From: Microvirga thermotolerans
GTDB lineage: Bacteria > Pseudomonadota > Alphaproteobacteria > Rhizobiales > Beijerinckiaceae
Direction of reading: 5' to 3'
DNA length: 64,000 bases
Assembly (NCBI RefSeq): GCF_009363855.1
Contig: NZ_CP045423.1
Coordinates: forward strand, 1,084,001 to 1,148,000
The stretch's first letter is position 1. Each line of letters starts with the position of its first letter. Positions 46,656 to 54,627 of this stretch are shown one piece after another. The notes beneath the pieces are model-generated. The model searched no databases. It saw nothing but the letters and a program-made list of their open reading frames with translations, and was not told where the DNA came from. Made by a program: the position numbers and the translations under genes.

Positions 46656-46667
46656 ATTGTATACAAT
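46656..46667. promoter_or_regulatory. GntR operator, perfect palindrome
   Basis: ATTGTATACAAT is a perfect 12-bp palindrome in the gap between the divergent GntR gene and the cytosine-deaminase-like gene. FadR-subfamily GntR proteins bind this type of TTGTATACAA site. Imperfect copies stand before the ABC operon. Confidence 0.7.
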
Positions 46668-46763
46668 AACTTCGGTTCAGGAAGCGATTCTTTCAAGGCG
46701 CCGGGCTCTCCTCATGAAGGGGCGTGGCGCCGATGCGTTGGCGAGGACGAAAAGGGACAAGGC

Positions 46764-47957
46764 ATGAGCGGCGATCTGCACATCACGGGAATCCGCCCCA
46801 TGGGCAAGGCGGCCACGAGCGTGACCGTGCGGGGAGGGCGGATCGCCGCCTACGGCGAGGACGCGCCGCCCGGCATGGAGACGATCGACGGCGGCGACGC
46901 GATCCTCATTCCGGGCCTCGTCGAGGCCCATACCCATCTCGACAAGACCCTGCTCGGCATGGGGTGGTATCGGAACGAGGTGGGGCCGAGGCTCATCGAC
47001 AAGATCGAAAACGAGCGCGCGGAGAAGAAGCGCCTCGGGATCGATCCGGCGCGCCAGTCCGCGCGGCAGGCGGTCCTGTCCGTGGCCCAGGGCTCGACGG
47101 CGATCCGGTCCCATGTGGACGTGGACACGGAGGTCGGCCTCTCGGGCATCGAGGGGGTGCTGCGCACCTGCGAGGCCTACCGCGACATCGTCGACATCGA
47201 GATCGTGGCCTTCCCGCAGAGCGGCATGCTGATCAGGCCCGGCACGGCGGAGCTCATGGAGGAGGCCCTGAGGCTCGGCGCGCATGTGGTCGGCGGGCTC
47301 GATCCCTCCGCGATCGACCGCGACCCCAAGGGGCACCTCGACGTGATCTTCGGCCTTGCCGAGCGCTTCGGCGTGCCGGTGGACATCCATCTCCACGAGC
47401 CGGCCGAGCTGGGCGCCTTCTCCATGGAGCTGATCGTCGAGCGCACGCGGGCCCTCGGCATGCAGGGAGAAGTCACCATCAGCCACGCCTTCTGCCTCGG
47501 CATGGCCGACCGGGACTACGTGGCGAGCCTGATCGACGCTCTCGCCGAGGCGAGGGTGCACATCCTCACCACGGCTCCCGCCTCGCGACCGGTGCCGCCC
47601 GTGAAGCGGCTCGTGGAGGCGGGCGTCGTGGTGGCCGCCGGTTCCGACGGGGTGCGCGACACGTGGGGACCCTACGGCAATGCGGACATGCTGGAGCGCG
47701 CGATGCTGGTGGGCCTGCGCAACAACTTCCGCCGCGACGACGAGGTCGAGATGGCGCTCGATGTCTGCACCTACGGCGGCGCCCGCCTGATGGGGCTCGA
47801 CGGCTACGGCATTGCTGCCGGAGACCGGGCGGATTTCGTCCTCGTGGAAGGGGAGACCCTTGCCGAGGCGGTCGTCAGCCGTGCCCCGCGTCGGATGGTC
47901 GTCAAGAACGGGCGCGTGGTGGCGAGGAGCGGCCGGGCCCTCGTCGAGGCCCCATAA
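46764..47957 (+). CDS. Cytosine deaminase-like amidohydrolase
   Basis: A 397-residue amidohydrolase of the CodA/AtzC group. Metal ligands: LVEAHTHLDKTLLG (HxH), VDIHLHEPAELG, VTISHAFCLG and the catalytic Asp in AAGSDGVRDTWGPYGNADML. The region IEIVAFPQSGMLIRPGTAEL parallels CodA (IVAFPQEG). It should hydrolyse an exocyclic amino group or amide from a pyrimidine, s-triazine or related ring. It is divergent from the GntR regulator and shares its operator region. Together with the ABC importer and the first amidohydrolase it may form a nitrogen-scavenging pathway. Confidence 0.85.
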   Translation: MSGDLHITGIRPMGKAATSVTVRGGRIAAYGEDAPPGMETIDGGDAILIPGLVEAHTHLDKTLLGMGWYRNEVGPRLIDKIENERAEKKRLGIDPARQSARQAVLSVAQGSTAIRSHVDVDTEVGLSGIEGVLRTCEAYRDIVDIEIVAFPQSGMLIRPGTAELMEEALRLGAHVVGGLDPSAIDRDPKGHLDVIFGLAERFGVPVDIHLHEPAELGAFSMELIVERTRALGMQGEVTISHAFCLGMADRDYVASLIDALAEARVHILTTAPASRPVPPVKRLVEAGVVVAAGSDGVRDTWGPYGNADMLERAMLVGLRNNFRRDDEVEMALDVCTYGGARLMGLDGYGIAAGDRADFVLVEGETLAEAVVSRAPRRMVVKNGRVVARSGRALVEAP

Positions 47958-48159
47958 CGCCGATCCCTCGCGGGCGGGCGCCCGTTCCGCCGCAGGCTGG
48001 CGAAGGGAGCATCCGCCTCTCCGGCCCAACCGGTTCCGCCGCCGGCCTCGTGCGGAAAATGTCCGAAGGCGTGCAACCTTAGCGCCACATTAACCCGGAA
48101 TACCCCACCGCTTTCCCCGCAGGGCGCTAGAATTCGGGCGGTCGGTGGCGGAGGCCGGG

Positions 48160-48447
48160 ATGGCGGACATCATTTCTCTTGCAGATCTCAGGAAGAGCGC
48201 GAAGCAGGAGGAGATCCTGTCCCTCTTCCAGCGCGAGGCCGCCGCCAACCGGGTGCGGCGGCGACGCTACCGCGCGGAGTTCCCGACCGCGCGTCCCGGA
48301 ATCTCCGGCAACCTGAACGACCTGTACGAGCAGGCGAGCGCCGTGCTCACGCGCCACTACGACGGCGACGGCAGGGTGCCCGCCATCGTCGCCGAAAAAT
48401 GCCTCGAGCTGCTCAAGGCCCTCTCCGAGCACGCGCAGCCGGAATAG
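48160..48447 (+). CDS. Small hypothetical protein, 95 residues
   Basis: The protein starts MADIISLADLRKSAKQEEIL and has a basic middle (NRVRRRRYRAEFPTAR), then a helical end with AIVAEKCLELLKALSEHA. It looks soluble and helical. ATG 48160 is used because GCGGAGG lies eight bases upstream; the GTG at 48145 lacks a site. It stands alone, convergent with bfr. No family recognised, though similar small proteins occur in related genomes. Confidence 0.6.
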   Translation: MADIISLADLRKSAKQEEILSLFQREAAANRVRRRRYRAEFPTARPGISGNLNDLYEQASAVLTRHYDGDGRVPAIVAEKCLELLKALSEHAQPE

Positions 48448-48547
48448 GCGGCCGGAGCGCTCCCTGGAAAAGCGAAGCCGGCTTCCCGGGACTTTTCGCA
48501 GTCGGAACGGCGGATCGCTTCGCCGCGTCCGGCGACCGGGGCGCGAT

Positions 48548-49036
48548 CTAGCGTTCGCCGTCCTTCACGCCGCCGATGTGCTTCTGGGCGTAGAGTTCGA
48601 GGCCGATCTGATCGATGAGGTTGATCTGCGTCTCGAGGAAGTCGATGTGGCCTTCCTCGTCCTTCATCAGCTCCTCGAACAGGTTCTTGGACACCCGGTC
48701 GCCGACGCTCTCGCAATAGGCTGCGGCCTCGCCGTAGAGCTCTCGCGCGTCGTACTCCGCCGCAAGATCGCACTCGAGAATCTCGCGGACGTTCTGGCCG
48801 ATCCGCAGGGGATCGAGAACCTGGAGGTTGGCGAAGCCGTCGAGGAAGATGATGCGCTCGATGAAGCGGTCGGCGTGGTGCATCTCCTCGATGGATTCCT
48901 CGCGCCACGCCTTGGCGAGGTCCTTGTAGCCCCAGTCGTCGAGGACCCGGTAATGCAGCCAGTACTGGTTGACCGCCGTCAGCTCGCTGCGCAGGCCGCG
49001 GTTGAGATATTCGATAACCTTCTGATCGCCCTTCAT
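48548..49036 (-). CDS. bfr: Bacterioferritin
   Basis: A 162-residue haem-containing ferritin that stores iron in a 24-mer. The ferroxidase ligands Glu18, Glu51 and His54 and the haem-ligand Met52 are all in place ([27 protein letters not shown]); the later Glu pair is in [13 protein letters not shown] and [11 protein letters not shown]. Start at 49036 ([15 protein letters not shown]) is the family start with GAGGGTGAGG upstream. It follows bfd by 83 bases on the same strand. Confidence 0.96.
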   Translation of the reverse strand: MKGDQKVIEYLNRGLRSELTAVNQYWLHYRVLDDWGYKDLAKAWREESIEEMHHADRFIERIIFLDGFANLQVLDPLRIGQNVREILECDLAAEYDARELYGEAAAYCESVGDRVSKNLFEELMKDEEGHIDFLETQINLIDQIGLELYAQKHIGGVKDGER

Positions 49037-49119
49037 CCTCACCCTCGTCTCGAACGGGCGCCGGAGCGCCGCCCTCCCTATTTAGAGGAAACCCGGACGG
49101 GGAAAAGGATCTTCCGGCG

Positions 49120-49377
49120 TCAGGCCGCGGGCTTCGCTGCCGCCTCGGCGGGAATCGTGGGGCAGCAGCCCCGCTGGCAGGCGGCTGCAGGCTCCGCTCC
49201 CGCATCCGCGAGCGCCTTGTCCATGATCGCCCGGATCGTCCGCACGCAGCGTCCGCAATTCGGACTGCACCCGAGACAGCGGTAGACCTGGGCAGGCGTG
49301 CGGGGGCAGCCCGGTCCCGGCGTGAGGCACGCCTTCACATCGCCGTCGGACAGGACGTTGCAGGAGCAGACGATCAT
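49120..49377 (-). CDS. bfd: Bacterioferritin-associated ferredoxin-like (2Fe-2S) protein
   Basis: An 85-residue BFD-fold protein. It starts MIVCSCNVLSDGDVKACL, with CSC and then SPNCGRCVRTIRAIM, giving the four [2Fe-2S] cysteines (CxC and CxxC). It delivers electrons to Bfr to release stored iron. The alanine-rich tail carries extra cysteines (AACQRGCCPT), unusual for Bfd and possibly extra metal or redox sites. It precedes bfr and has a possible Irr-type box directly upstream. Confidence 0.9.
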   Translation of the reverse strand: MIVCSCNVLSDGDVKACLTPGPGCPRTPAQVYRCLGCSPNCGRCVRTIRAIMDKALADAGAEPAAACQRGCCPTIPAEAAAKPAA

Positions 49378-49387
49378 GACGATCCAG

Positions 49388-49404
49388 TTTAGAAGAGTTA
49401 AAAA
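49388..49404 (-). promoter_or_regulatory. Possible Irr (iron control) element before bfd
   Basis: TTTAGAA-GAG-TTAAAAA resembles the Irr box TTTAGAA-N3-TTCTAAA (first half perfect, second half five of seven). It ends 11 bases from the bfd start. Irr-controlled bfr/bfd genes are known in rhizobia, where iron-poor cells shut them off. Confidence 0.4.
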
Positions 49405-49488
49405 CTAGTTCTTTATCAGAGACTTAGCCCAAACGGAGGCCGCAGGGCAAAGCCTTTCGGCTGCGCCCGGTTGTCACGGTCGGGGCGG

Positions 49489-50055
49489 TCACGGGAGGCG
49501 GCGGAACAGGCCGGGATAGTCGAGCACGAAGCCGTCCGCGTCGACGGGCAGCTCGGCCGTGAAGCCGCTCTCCAGGCTTTCGAAGCGGTAGAGCCGGCCG
49601 GGTTCGAGGGCGGTGTAGCGCTGCTCGCGCGGAGTGACCTCGAGGTCGGGCACGGAAATGTAGCAGAGACGGATGTCGATGCCTTCTCCGGCCTTGAGCC
49701 CGAGGCGGCGGATCGGCAGGGCGTTCGTGACGGGGGACGCCGCGATGTCGATGTCGAGGCAGCCCTGGAGGTCGGGACGCTCGACCCCGTTCGCATGCCA
49801 GAGGCCCTGGCCATTGCTTTCCAGGTGCAGGACCCGTCCCGCCGCCGTCCGCAGCCGGGCATCGCGCGTGCGCCAGGTCTGGTCGACCCGGACCCGATAG
49901 GCGAGGGCGAAGCGACGGCTTTCCTTTCGGCCGATCGCGACGCCGGAAAGCTCGATGCCGCCCTCGACGGGGCTGATCTCCACATGCTCCAGGCCTGCCT
50001 CGCCGCCCTCCCAGGCCGACCAGCGGATCGTGCGGGCGAGGAGGTTGGAGGACAT
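49489..50055 (-). CDS. Putative glycolipid-binding domain protein
   Basis: A 188-residue beta-rich protein matching the putative glycolipid-binding family. Visible marks: ARTIRWSAWEGGEAGLEHVE, SGVAIGRKESRRFALAYRVR, GCLDIDIAASPVTNALPIRR, and near the end RYTALEPGRLYRFESLESGF. The alternating strands fit an antiparallel beta-barrel. No signal peptide. It follows lutC by 16 bases on the same strand, so it may be co-transcribed, but a link to lactate use is not known. Confidence 0.8.
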   Translation of the reverse strand: MSSNLLARTIRWSAWEGGEAGLEHVEISPVEGGIELSGVAIGRKESRRFALAYRVRVDQTWRTRDARLRTAAGRVLHLESNGQGLWHANGVERPDLQGCLDIDIAASPVTNALPIRRLGLKAGEGIDIRLCYISVPDLEVTPREQRYTALEPGRLYRFESLESGFTAELPVDADGFVLDYPGLFRRLP

Positions 50056-50071
50056 GCGAAGCGCTTCCCGT

Positions 50072-50743
50072 TCAGTCCCTCACCAGCACCACGTGCAGCC
50101 GGCGCGGCCCGTGGGCGCCGAGGAGCAGGGTCTGCTCGATGTCGCCGGAGCGGGAGGGGCCGGTGATCCAGTTCACCGTGCGCGGCATCCCGCCCTTGCC
50201 GAAGGCGAAGCGCACCTTGTTCCACATGGTCTCGTAATCGCCCGCGACGTCCTTCGCGGAGACCACGACGATGTGGTTGTCGGGCAGGAAGTTGAGGGTG
50301 GAGGGATTCTCAGGGCCGGAGACCAGGACGAGCGTGCCCGTCTCGGCGACCGCTCCGAAGGCATGGCTCACGGCGTTGAGGTCGCCGCCCTCGCTCGGGC
50401 CATGGGAGATGTCGAGGGAGGTCTCGCTCCACGGCATCGCCCTGAGGCGCGGGTCGCCGCCCATGCGCAGGGTCGCGGGGAGGTTGTGGGACCGCAGAAA
50501 GTCGGCGATCGCCTGCGGCACCTCCGCGGCGGAGGAAACCTCCGTGACGGTGGCGAGCGCCGCTTCCGCCTGGCGCCGGAACAGGGCGAGGCGTTCCTCC
50601 CCCGCGACCTGCCCGCGGGCAGGGATCAGCCCTTTCGGGGCCCGCTCGAGCCGGTCCGTGACGATCTGGCGGCGGATGGTCTCGTCGCCGGTCACGCCGA
50701 GGGAGCGGCGGATGTTGGCGAGGATCTCGTCGCGGGAACTCAT
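50072..50743 (-). CDS. lutC: Lactate utilization protein C (LUD domain)
   Basis: A 223-residue LutC/YkgG protein. The LUD domain holds DISHGPSEGGDLNAVSHAFG, AVAETGTLVLVSGPENPSTL and FLPDNHIVVVSAKDVAGDYE. With LutA and LutB it forms the iron-sulfur lactate oxidase complex. Start at 50743 overlaps the lutB stop (ATGA). Length is normal. lutA is not next to it but about 5 kb away. Confidence 0.92.
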   Translation of the reverse strand: MSSRDEILANIRRSLGVTGDETIRRQIVTDRLERAPKGLIPARGQVAGEERLALFRRQAEAALATVTEVSSAAEVPQAIADFLRSHNLPATLRMGGDPRLRAMPWSETSLDISHGPSEGGDLNAVSHAFGAVAETGTLVLVSGPENPSTLNFLPDNHIVVVSAKDVAGDYETMWNKVRFAFGKGGMPRTVNWITGPSRSGDIEQTLLLGAHGPRRLHVVLVRD

Positions 50744-52173
50744 GCGCTTCTCCCTCCGCGCTCGCGCCGCCAGCGAGCCTGGAACGTCCCACCCTGCGGC
50801 GTCGGGAAGTCGCGGTACTTCGTCCAGCCGCGGGCGAAGGGAAGCCAGGCGAAGCGGCCCTTCCGCCGCCCGGCAACGCCGAGCGCCGCCATCGCGGCTC
50901 GGGTCGCGAACCGGTAAAGGGCCGGGCGGCGGGCGAAGAAGCCCCAGAACGCGAGGCCGGAGCGGAACGTGGCCGGCGTCAGATGCCGCTCGAACTCCCG
51001 CTCGCGCCAGTGGCGCATGAGCTTCGGCAGGGGAATGCGCACGGGGCAGACGCTCTCGCAGCGTCCGCAGAAGGTGGAGGCGTTGGGCAGGTGTCCCGCC
51101 TTGTCGACCCCGATCAGGGCCGGGGTGAGCACCGCGCCCATGGGACCCGGATAGACCCAGCCGTAAGCATGTCCGCCCACCGCATGGTAGACGGGGCAGT
51201 GGTTCATGCACGCACCGCACCTTACGCAACGTAACATGTCCTCGAAATCGGTGCCGAGCATGGAGGAGCGGCCGTTGTCGAGGATGATTACGTGATAGTT
51301 CTGCGGACCGTCCGCATCGGCGATCTGGCGCGGGCCGGTCGAGAAGGTGGTGTAGACGGACATCTCCTGTCCCGTCGCCGAGCGCGCGAGAACGCGCAGG
51401 ATCTGGCTGACGTCCTCCAGGGTCGGCACGAGCTTCTCGATGGAGGCGAGCACGATGTGCGTCTTCGGGAGGATCTGCGTCAGGTCGCCGTTGCCCTCGT
51501 TGGTGACGATCACCGACGTGCCCGTCTCGGCAACGAGGAAGTTGGCGCCGGTGATGCCCACATCCGCCGCGAGGAAGCGCTCCCGCAGCACGGCGCGCGC
51601 CTCGGTGAGCAGCTGCACCGGCTCGGAGAGGTCGCGCTTCGGGTCGAGGTTCCTGTGCGCGCGCCGGAAATCCTGCTCCACCTGGGTCGCGTTGAGGTGA
51701 ACGGCCGGCGCGATGATGTGGCTCGGCATCTCGTTCCGGAGCTGGATGATGTACTCGCCGAGATCGGTCTCCACCGGCTGGACGCCGTGGGCTTCGAGAT
51801 GGGCGTTGATGCCGATCTCCTCGGAGATCATCGACTTGCCCTTGGTGACCGTCCGCGCCCCGGCCTCGCGGCAGATGGACAGGACGATGTTGCGGGCCTC
51901 CTCCGCGTCGCGGGCGAAATGGACGTGCCCGCCGGAGGCCTTCACCTTCTCCTCGTAGGCCTCCAGGTAGAGGTCGAGGTGCTTGAGGGTGTGGTTCTTG
52001 ATGTCCCGGGCGGCGTCGCGCAGGGCCTCGAATTCCGGCAGCGCCTCCGCCGCCTTCCGGCGCTTGTCGATGAAGCCCTGCTTCACGTTGCCCAGGGCCT
52101 TCTGCAACTGCGCATCGGCCAGGGCGCGGGCGGCGTTCTGCTTGAACTGGGGAGACGTGGCGTGAACGGTCAT
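50740..52173 (-). CDS. lutB: Lactate utilization iron-sulfur protein B
   Basis: A 477-residue LutB/YkgF protein. An N-terminal LUD domain (RTVTKGKSMISEEIGINAHL, GITGANFLVAETGTSVIVTN) is followed by two [4Fe-4S] motifs: CVRCGACMNHCPVY, and CGRCESVCPVRIPLPKL. A C-terminal extension has RREREFERHL-type Trp-Arg-Glu (HWREREFERHLTPATFRS) and a basic tail. It oxidises L-lactate with LutA and LutC. First gene of the lutB-lutC unit; no regulator of the LutR type is beside it. Confidence 0.93.
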   Translation of the reverse strand: MTVHATSPQFKQNAARALADAQLQKALGNVKQGFIDKRRKAAEALPEFEALRDAARDIKNHTLKHLDLYLEAYEEKVKASGGHVHFARDAEEARNIVLSICREAGARTVTKGKSMISEEIGINAHLEAHGVQPVETDLGEYIIQLRNEMPSHIIAPAVHLNATQVEQDFRRAHRNLDPKRDLSEPVQLLTEARAVLRERFLAADVGITGANFLVAETGTSVIVTNEGNGDLTQILPKTHIVLASIEKLVPTLEDVSQILRVLARSATGQEMSVYTTFSTGPRQIADADGPQNYHVIILDNGRSSMLGTDFEDMLRCVRCGACMNHCPVYHAVGGHAYGWVYPGPMGAVLTPALIGVDKAGHLPNASTFCGRCESVCPVRIPLPKLMRHWREREFERHLTPATFRSGLAFWGFFARRPALYRFATRAAMAALGVAGRRKGRFAWLPFARGWTKYRDFPTPQGGTFQARWRRERGGRSA

Positions 52174-52270
52174 GCGACCTGTTTAGCCCGAAACCGCGCG
52201 AAGCGCGAGGGAGCAGGGGCCGCAGGGCCGTCCCGCCGGGCCGCTCCGCGACCGGCCCGGCGGGCCCGCT

Positions 52271-53044
52271 TCACGATGGCCGGCGCGGGCCGACGAGGCC
52301 GAACAGGGCGCCCTGAGGGTCGGCGGCGACGACGATGAACACGCCCCCCGGCACCTCGGCCGGTCCGTGGCAGACCGTTCCGCCGTTCCCGGCGACGGCC
52401 TGCGCGGCCCCGTCGATGTCGGCGACGCCGAAATAGAAGGTCCAGGACGGCGGCGGACCGTCCGGGATCCTGTCCATCACCGCGCCGATGGGGACGCCCC
52501 CGTGAACGAGGAAGCGGTACTCGCCCATCTCGCCCATCGGCATCGCATCGCCCCCTTCCCAGCCGAACAGGCCGGAATAGAACGAGAGCGCCGCCGCCCG
52601 GTCGGTGGTGGCGAGTTCGTTCCAGTGGCAATGTCCGAACCTGTCCTGCGCGAAGGCCAGGCTCGTGCCCTCCACCGTTCCATGCATCACGTAGAACGGA
52701 ATTCCCTGCGGGTCGGAGACCATCGCGAAGCGGCCGACGCCCGGGATGTCGGTCGGCGGCACGTGCTGGGCGCCGCCGGCGCGGACGATCTCTGCCGCGG
52801 TTCCGTCCACGTCGCGGACGCCCACATAGGCCAGCCAGCCGGGACGCATGCCGGGACATTGCGCGCCGATCGAGGTGAGCCCGCCGACATCGGCGCCGCC
52901 CGTCCCGAAGATGCGATAGTCCCCGTGGGGGCTTTCGGCCGCGCGGGTCTGCCAGCCGATGACCGCGCCGTAGAAACGCGCGGCCGCGTCGGGATCCGCC
53001 GTCTGGAGTTCGTACCAGACGAAGTCGCCGTGTCGGTTCGTCAT
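52271..53044 (-). CDS. VOC family protein with two glyoxalase-like domains
   Basis: A 257-residue protein with two vicinal-oxygen-chelate domains. The first (about 1-120) has FVWYELQTADPDAAARFYGA with a later YRIFGTGGADVGGL. The second (about 130-255) has CHWNELATTDRAAALSFYSG and GEYRFLVHGGVPIGAVMDR. Such tandem-domain proteins are related to YcbJ and hydroxyphenylpyruvate-type glyoxalases and often act on small electrophiles. It is the second gene after DUF1428 in the same operon. Substrate unknown. Confidence 0.87.
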   Translation of the reverse strand: MTNRHGDFVWYELQTADPDAAARFYGAVIGWQTRAAESPHGDYRIFGTGGADVGGLTSIGAQCPGMRPGWLAYVGVRDVDGTAAEIVRAGGAQHVPPTDIPGVGRFAMVSDPQGIPFYVMHGTVEGTSLAFAQDRFGHCHWNELATTDRAAALSFYSGLFGWEGGDAMPMGEMGEYRFLVHGGVPIGAVMDRIPDGPPPSWTFYFGVADIDGAAQAVAGNGGTVCHGPAEVPGGVFIVVAADPQGALFGLVGPRRPS

Positions 53045-53056
53045 GGTCCCTCTCCC

Positions 53057-53410
53057 TCAGACGTCGAGGATCGGCGCGAAGCCGCCGAAGATCATGCGCT
53101 GGCCGTCGAACGGCATTCCGGCGCCCATCTCCTTCATGCGCGGGTCGCTCATGATCCTCGCGTTCGCGGCGTCGCGAACCTCCTTCGAGGGATATTCGAC
53201 CCAGCTGAACACGACGATCTCGTCGTCCTTGGCCTTCACCGCGCCGCGGAAGTCGGTGACCGTGCCCTCCGGAACGTCGTCGCCCCAGCACTCGACCACG
53301 CGGGTCGCGCCGAACTCCTTGAACAGCGGCGCCGCCTTGGCGGCGAACGCCCGGTAGATCTCCTTGTTGGCCGCAGGCACGGCGATCACGAACCCATCCA
53401 CGTAAGACAC
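53057..53410 (-). CDS. DUF1428 family protein (YbaA-like)
   Basis: A 117-residue protein with the family start MSYVDGFVIAVPAANKEIYR and EFGATRVVECWGDDVPEGTV, then PFDGQRMIFGGFAPILDV at the end. DUF1428 proteins have a ferredoxin-like dimeric alpha-beta barrel fold and no known reaction. It is the first gene of a two-gene unit with the VOC protein; the pair is common in rhizobia. A 12-bp palindrome 72 bases upstream is a likely operator. Confidence 0.9.
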   Translation of the reverse strand: MSYVDGFVIAVPAANKEIYRAFAAKAAPLFKEFGATRVVECWGDDVPEGTVTDFRGAVKAKDDEIVVFSWVEYPSKEVRDAANARIMSDPRMKEMGAGMPFDGQRMIFGGFAPILDV

Positions 53411-53481
53411 GGCTTTCTCCTTCCCGACACACGGTGTTGCGGCGCATCCGCGCCGTCGTTGAACGACTCTCCGGATATTGA

Positions 53482-53493
53482 GTTGATATCAAC
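53482..53493. promoter_or_regulatory. Palindromic operator-like site upstream of DUF1428-VOC
   Basis: GTTGATATCAAC is a perfect 12-bp palindrome, 72 bases before the DUF1428 start. It looks like an ArsR- or MarR-type site, families that often regulate DUF1428/VOC pairs. No regulator gene lies next to it in the window. Confidence 0.5.
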
Positions 53494-53632
53494 CTAGTTG
53501 CTGCATGTCAAAGGCCCCCGGTCGTTCATCCACACGTGATGCCACATGGAATGCCGGCAGCCGCCGACAGGCGGTCCCGTCGAGAAGGCGGAGGCGGCGA
53601 GTCCTGCCGATGTCGGTGCCGGCCGGGACGGC

Positions 53633-54529
53633 CTATGAAGACGGATCCGCCGCGGCGGTCGCGGGCGGTGCCTCCCCATGGCCGCCGGCATAGGCGTTGC
53701 GGGGAGGGGAGCGCCATCCCTTCGGCGGGGCCTGCGGCCGGAAGATCTCGACGAGCAGCGGATGACAGGTCGCGAGGTCGCTGGAATGCTCCGTGCTGCA
53801 GTCGCCGCCCGGGCAGGCGGAGAGGCCGCCGAGCAGGTCGATCTCCGCGAAGAACTCGAGGAAGTCTCCGGGCCGCACCGGGCTCGCCTTCATGAAGTAC
53901 TGCCCCGTATCCCGCGTGAAGCCCGTGCACATGAACACGTTGAGCACGTCGTGCACGGCCGGCTCGACGGCGGCGAGGGGCCGGCCGAGGCGATGGGCGA
54001 GGGCCCGCGTCAGGTTCGAGTGGCAGCAGTAGTGATAATCGTGCCCCGACAGGAGCCGGTGCGTGTAGGGATCGCAGCGCGTGCCGATCACGTCGTGAAC
54101 GGAGCCGCCCCATTCGTCGAAGCCGTACCAGTCGAGCGTGTCCTGCGTGATGGTCGCCATCGGCCGGAGGTAGGGCAGGGACGACCAGAGGCGGTCTCCG
54201 GTAGAGAGATGCGTGCCGTGCAGGGCGCGCGTCTTGCCGGAGAAGAAGCGCTCGTCGATGTCGTCCGCGGCCCAGAGGTTGAGGTCTCCGACCTGCGGAC
54301 CTTCGACGGAGACGATGCGGAAGAACGACCCTGCCGGAACATGGAAGCACCGCGCATCCCGCGGCGGCACGATCACCTCGTCCACCTTCCGCCAGCCCGC
54401 GCGGGCCGCGCGATAGGATTCGAGATCGGGCGGCTCCAGGCTGTCGGTCGGATAGCAGATCACGGGCCTGATCTTCCGCCGCGCCTGCGCGTCCTGCGGC
54501 TCCGGAAACTCGCTCTTCTCCCGCTTCAT
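53633..54529 (-). CDS. DUF1989 family protein (urea carboxylase-associated type)
   Basis: A 298-residue protein of the DUF1989 family, named for proteins beside urea carboxylase. Marks: PPRDARCFHVPAGSFFRIVS, EGPQVGDLNLWAADD, RFFSGKTRALHGTHLSTGDR, CHSNLTRALAHRLG, and a Cys/Asp-rich end with CPGGDCSTEHSSDL. The repeated His/Cys/Asp suggests a metal-binding barrel. The start at 54529 (MKREKSEF) is preferred, because the first in-frame ATG (54547) sits in the middle of a perfect inverted repeat. No urea carboxylase gene is in the window. Confidence 0.8.
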   Translation of the reverse strand: MKREKSEFPEPQDAQARRKIRPVICYPTDSLEPPDLESYRAARAGWRKVDEVIVPPRDARCFHVPAGSFFRIVSVEGPQVGDLNLWAADDIDERFFSGKTRALHGTHLSTGDRLWSSLPYLRPMATITQDTLDWYGFDEWGGSVHDVIGTRCDPYTHRLLSGHDYHYCCHSNLTRALAHRLGRPLAAVEPAVHDVLNVFMCTGFTRDTGQYFMKASPVRPGDFLEFFAEIDLLGGLSACPGGDCSTEHSSDLATCHPLLVEIFRPQAPPKGWRSPPRNAYAGGHGEAPPATAAADPSS

Positions 54530-54532
54530 TCC

Positions 54533-54559
54533 AGTGTCCCCGTCCATGACGGGGACACT
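54533..54559. promoter_or_regulatory. Perfect inverted repeat just upstream of the DUF1989 start
   Basis: AGTGTCCCCGTC (54533-54544) and GACGGGGACACT (54548-54559) are exact reverse complements with a three-base spacer. It lies 4-30 bases from the preferred DUF1989 start. It could be an operator or an mRNA hairpin controlling translation. Confidence 0.6.
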
Positions 54560-54627
54560 CTACAGGCGCGGACGCGAATGGCCAGCATCGGGAAGCCCGT
54601 CGCGGCTGCGAAATGCGGCGCCCGATG

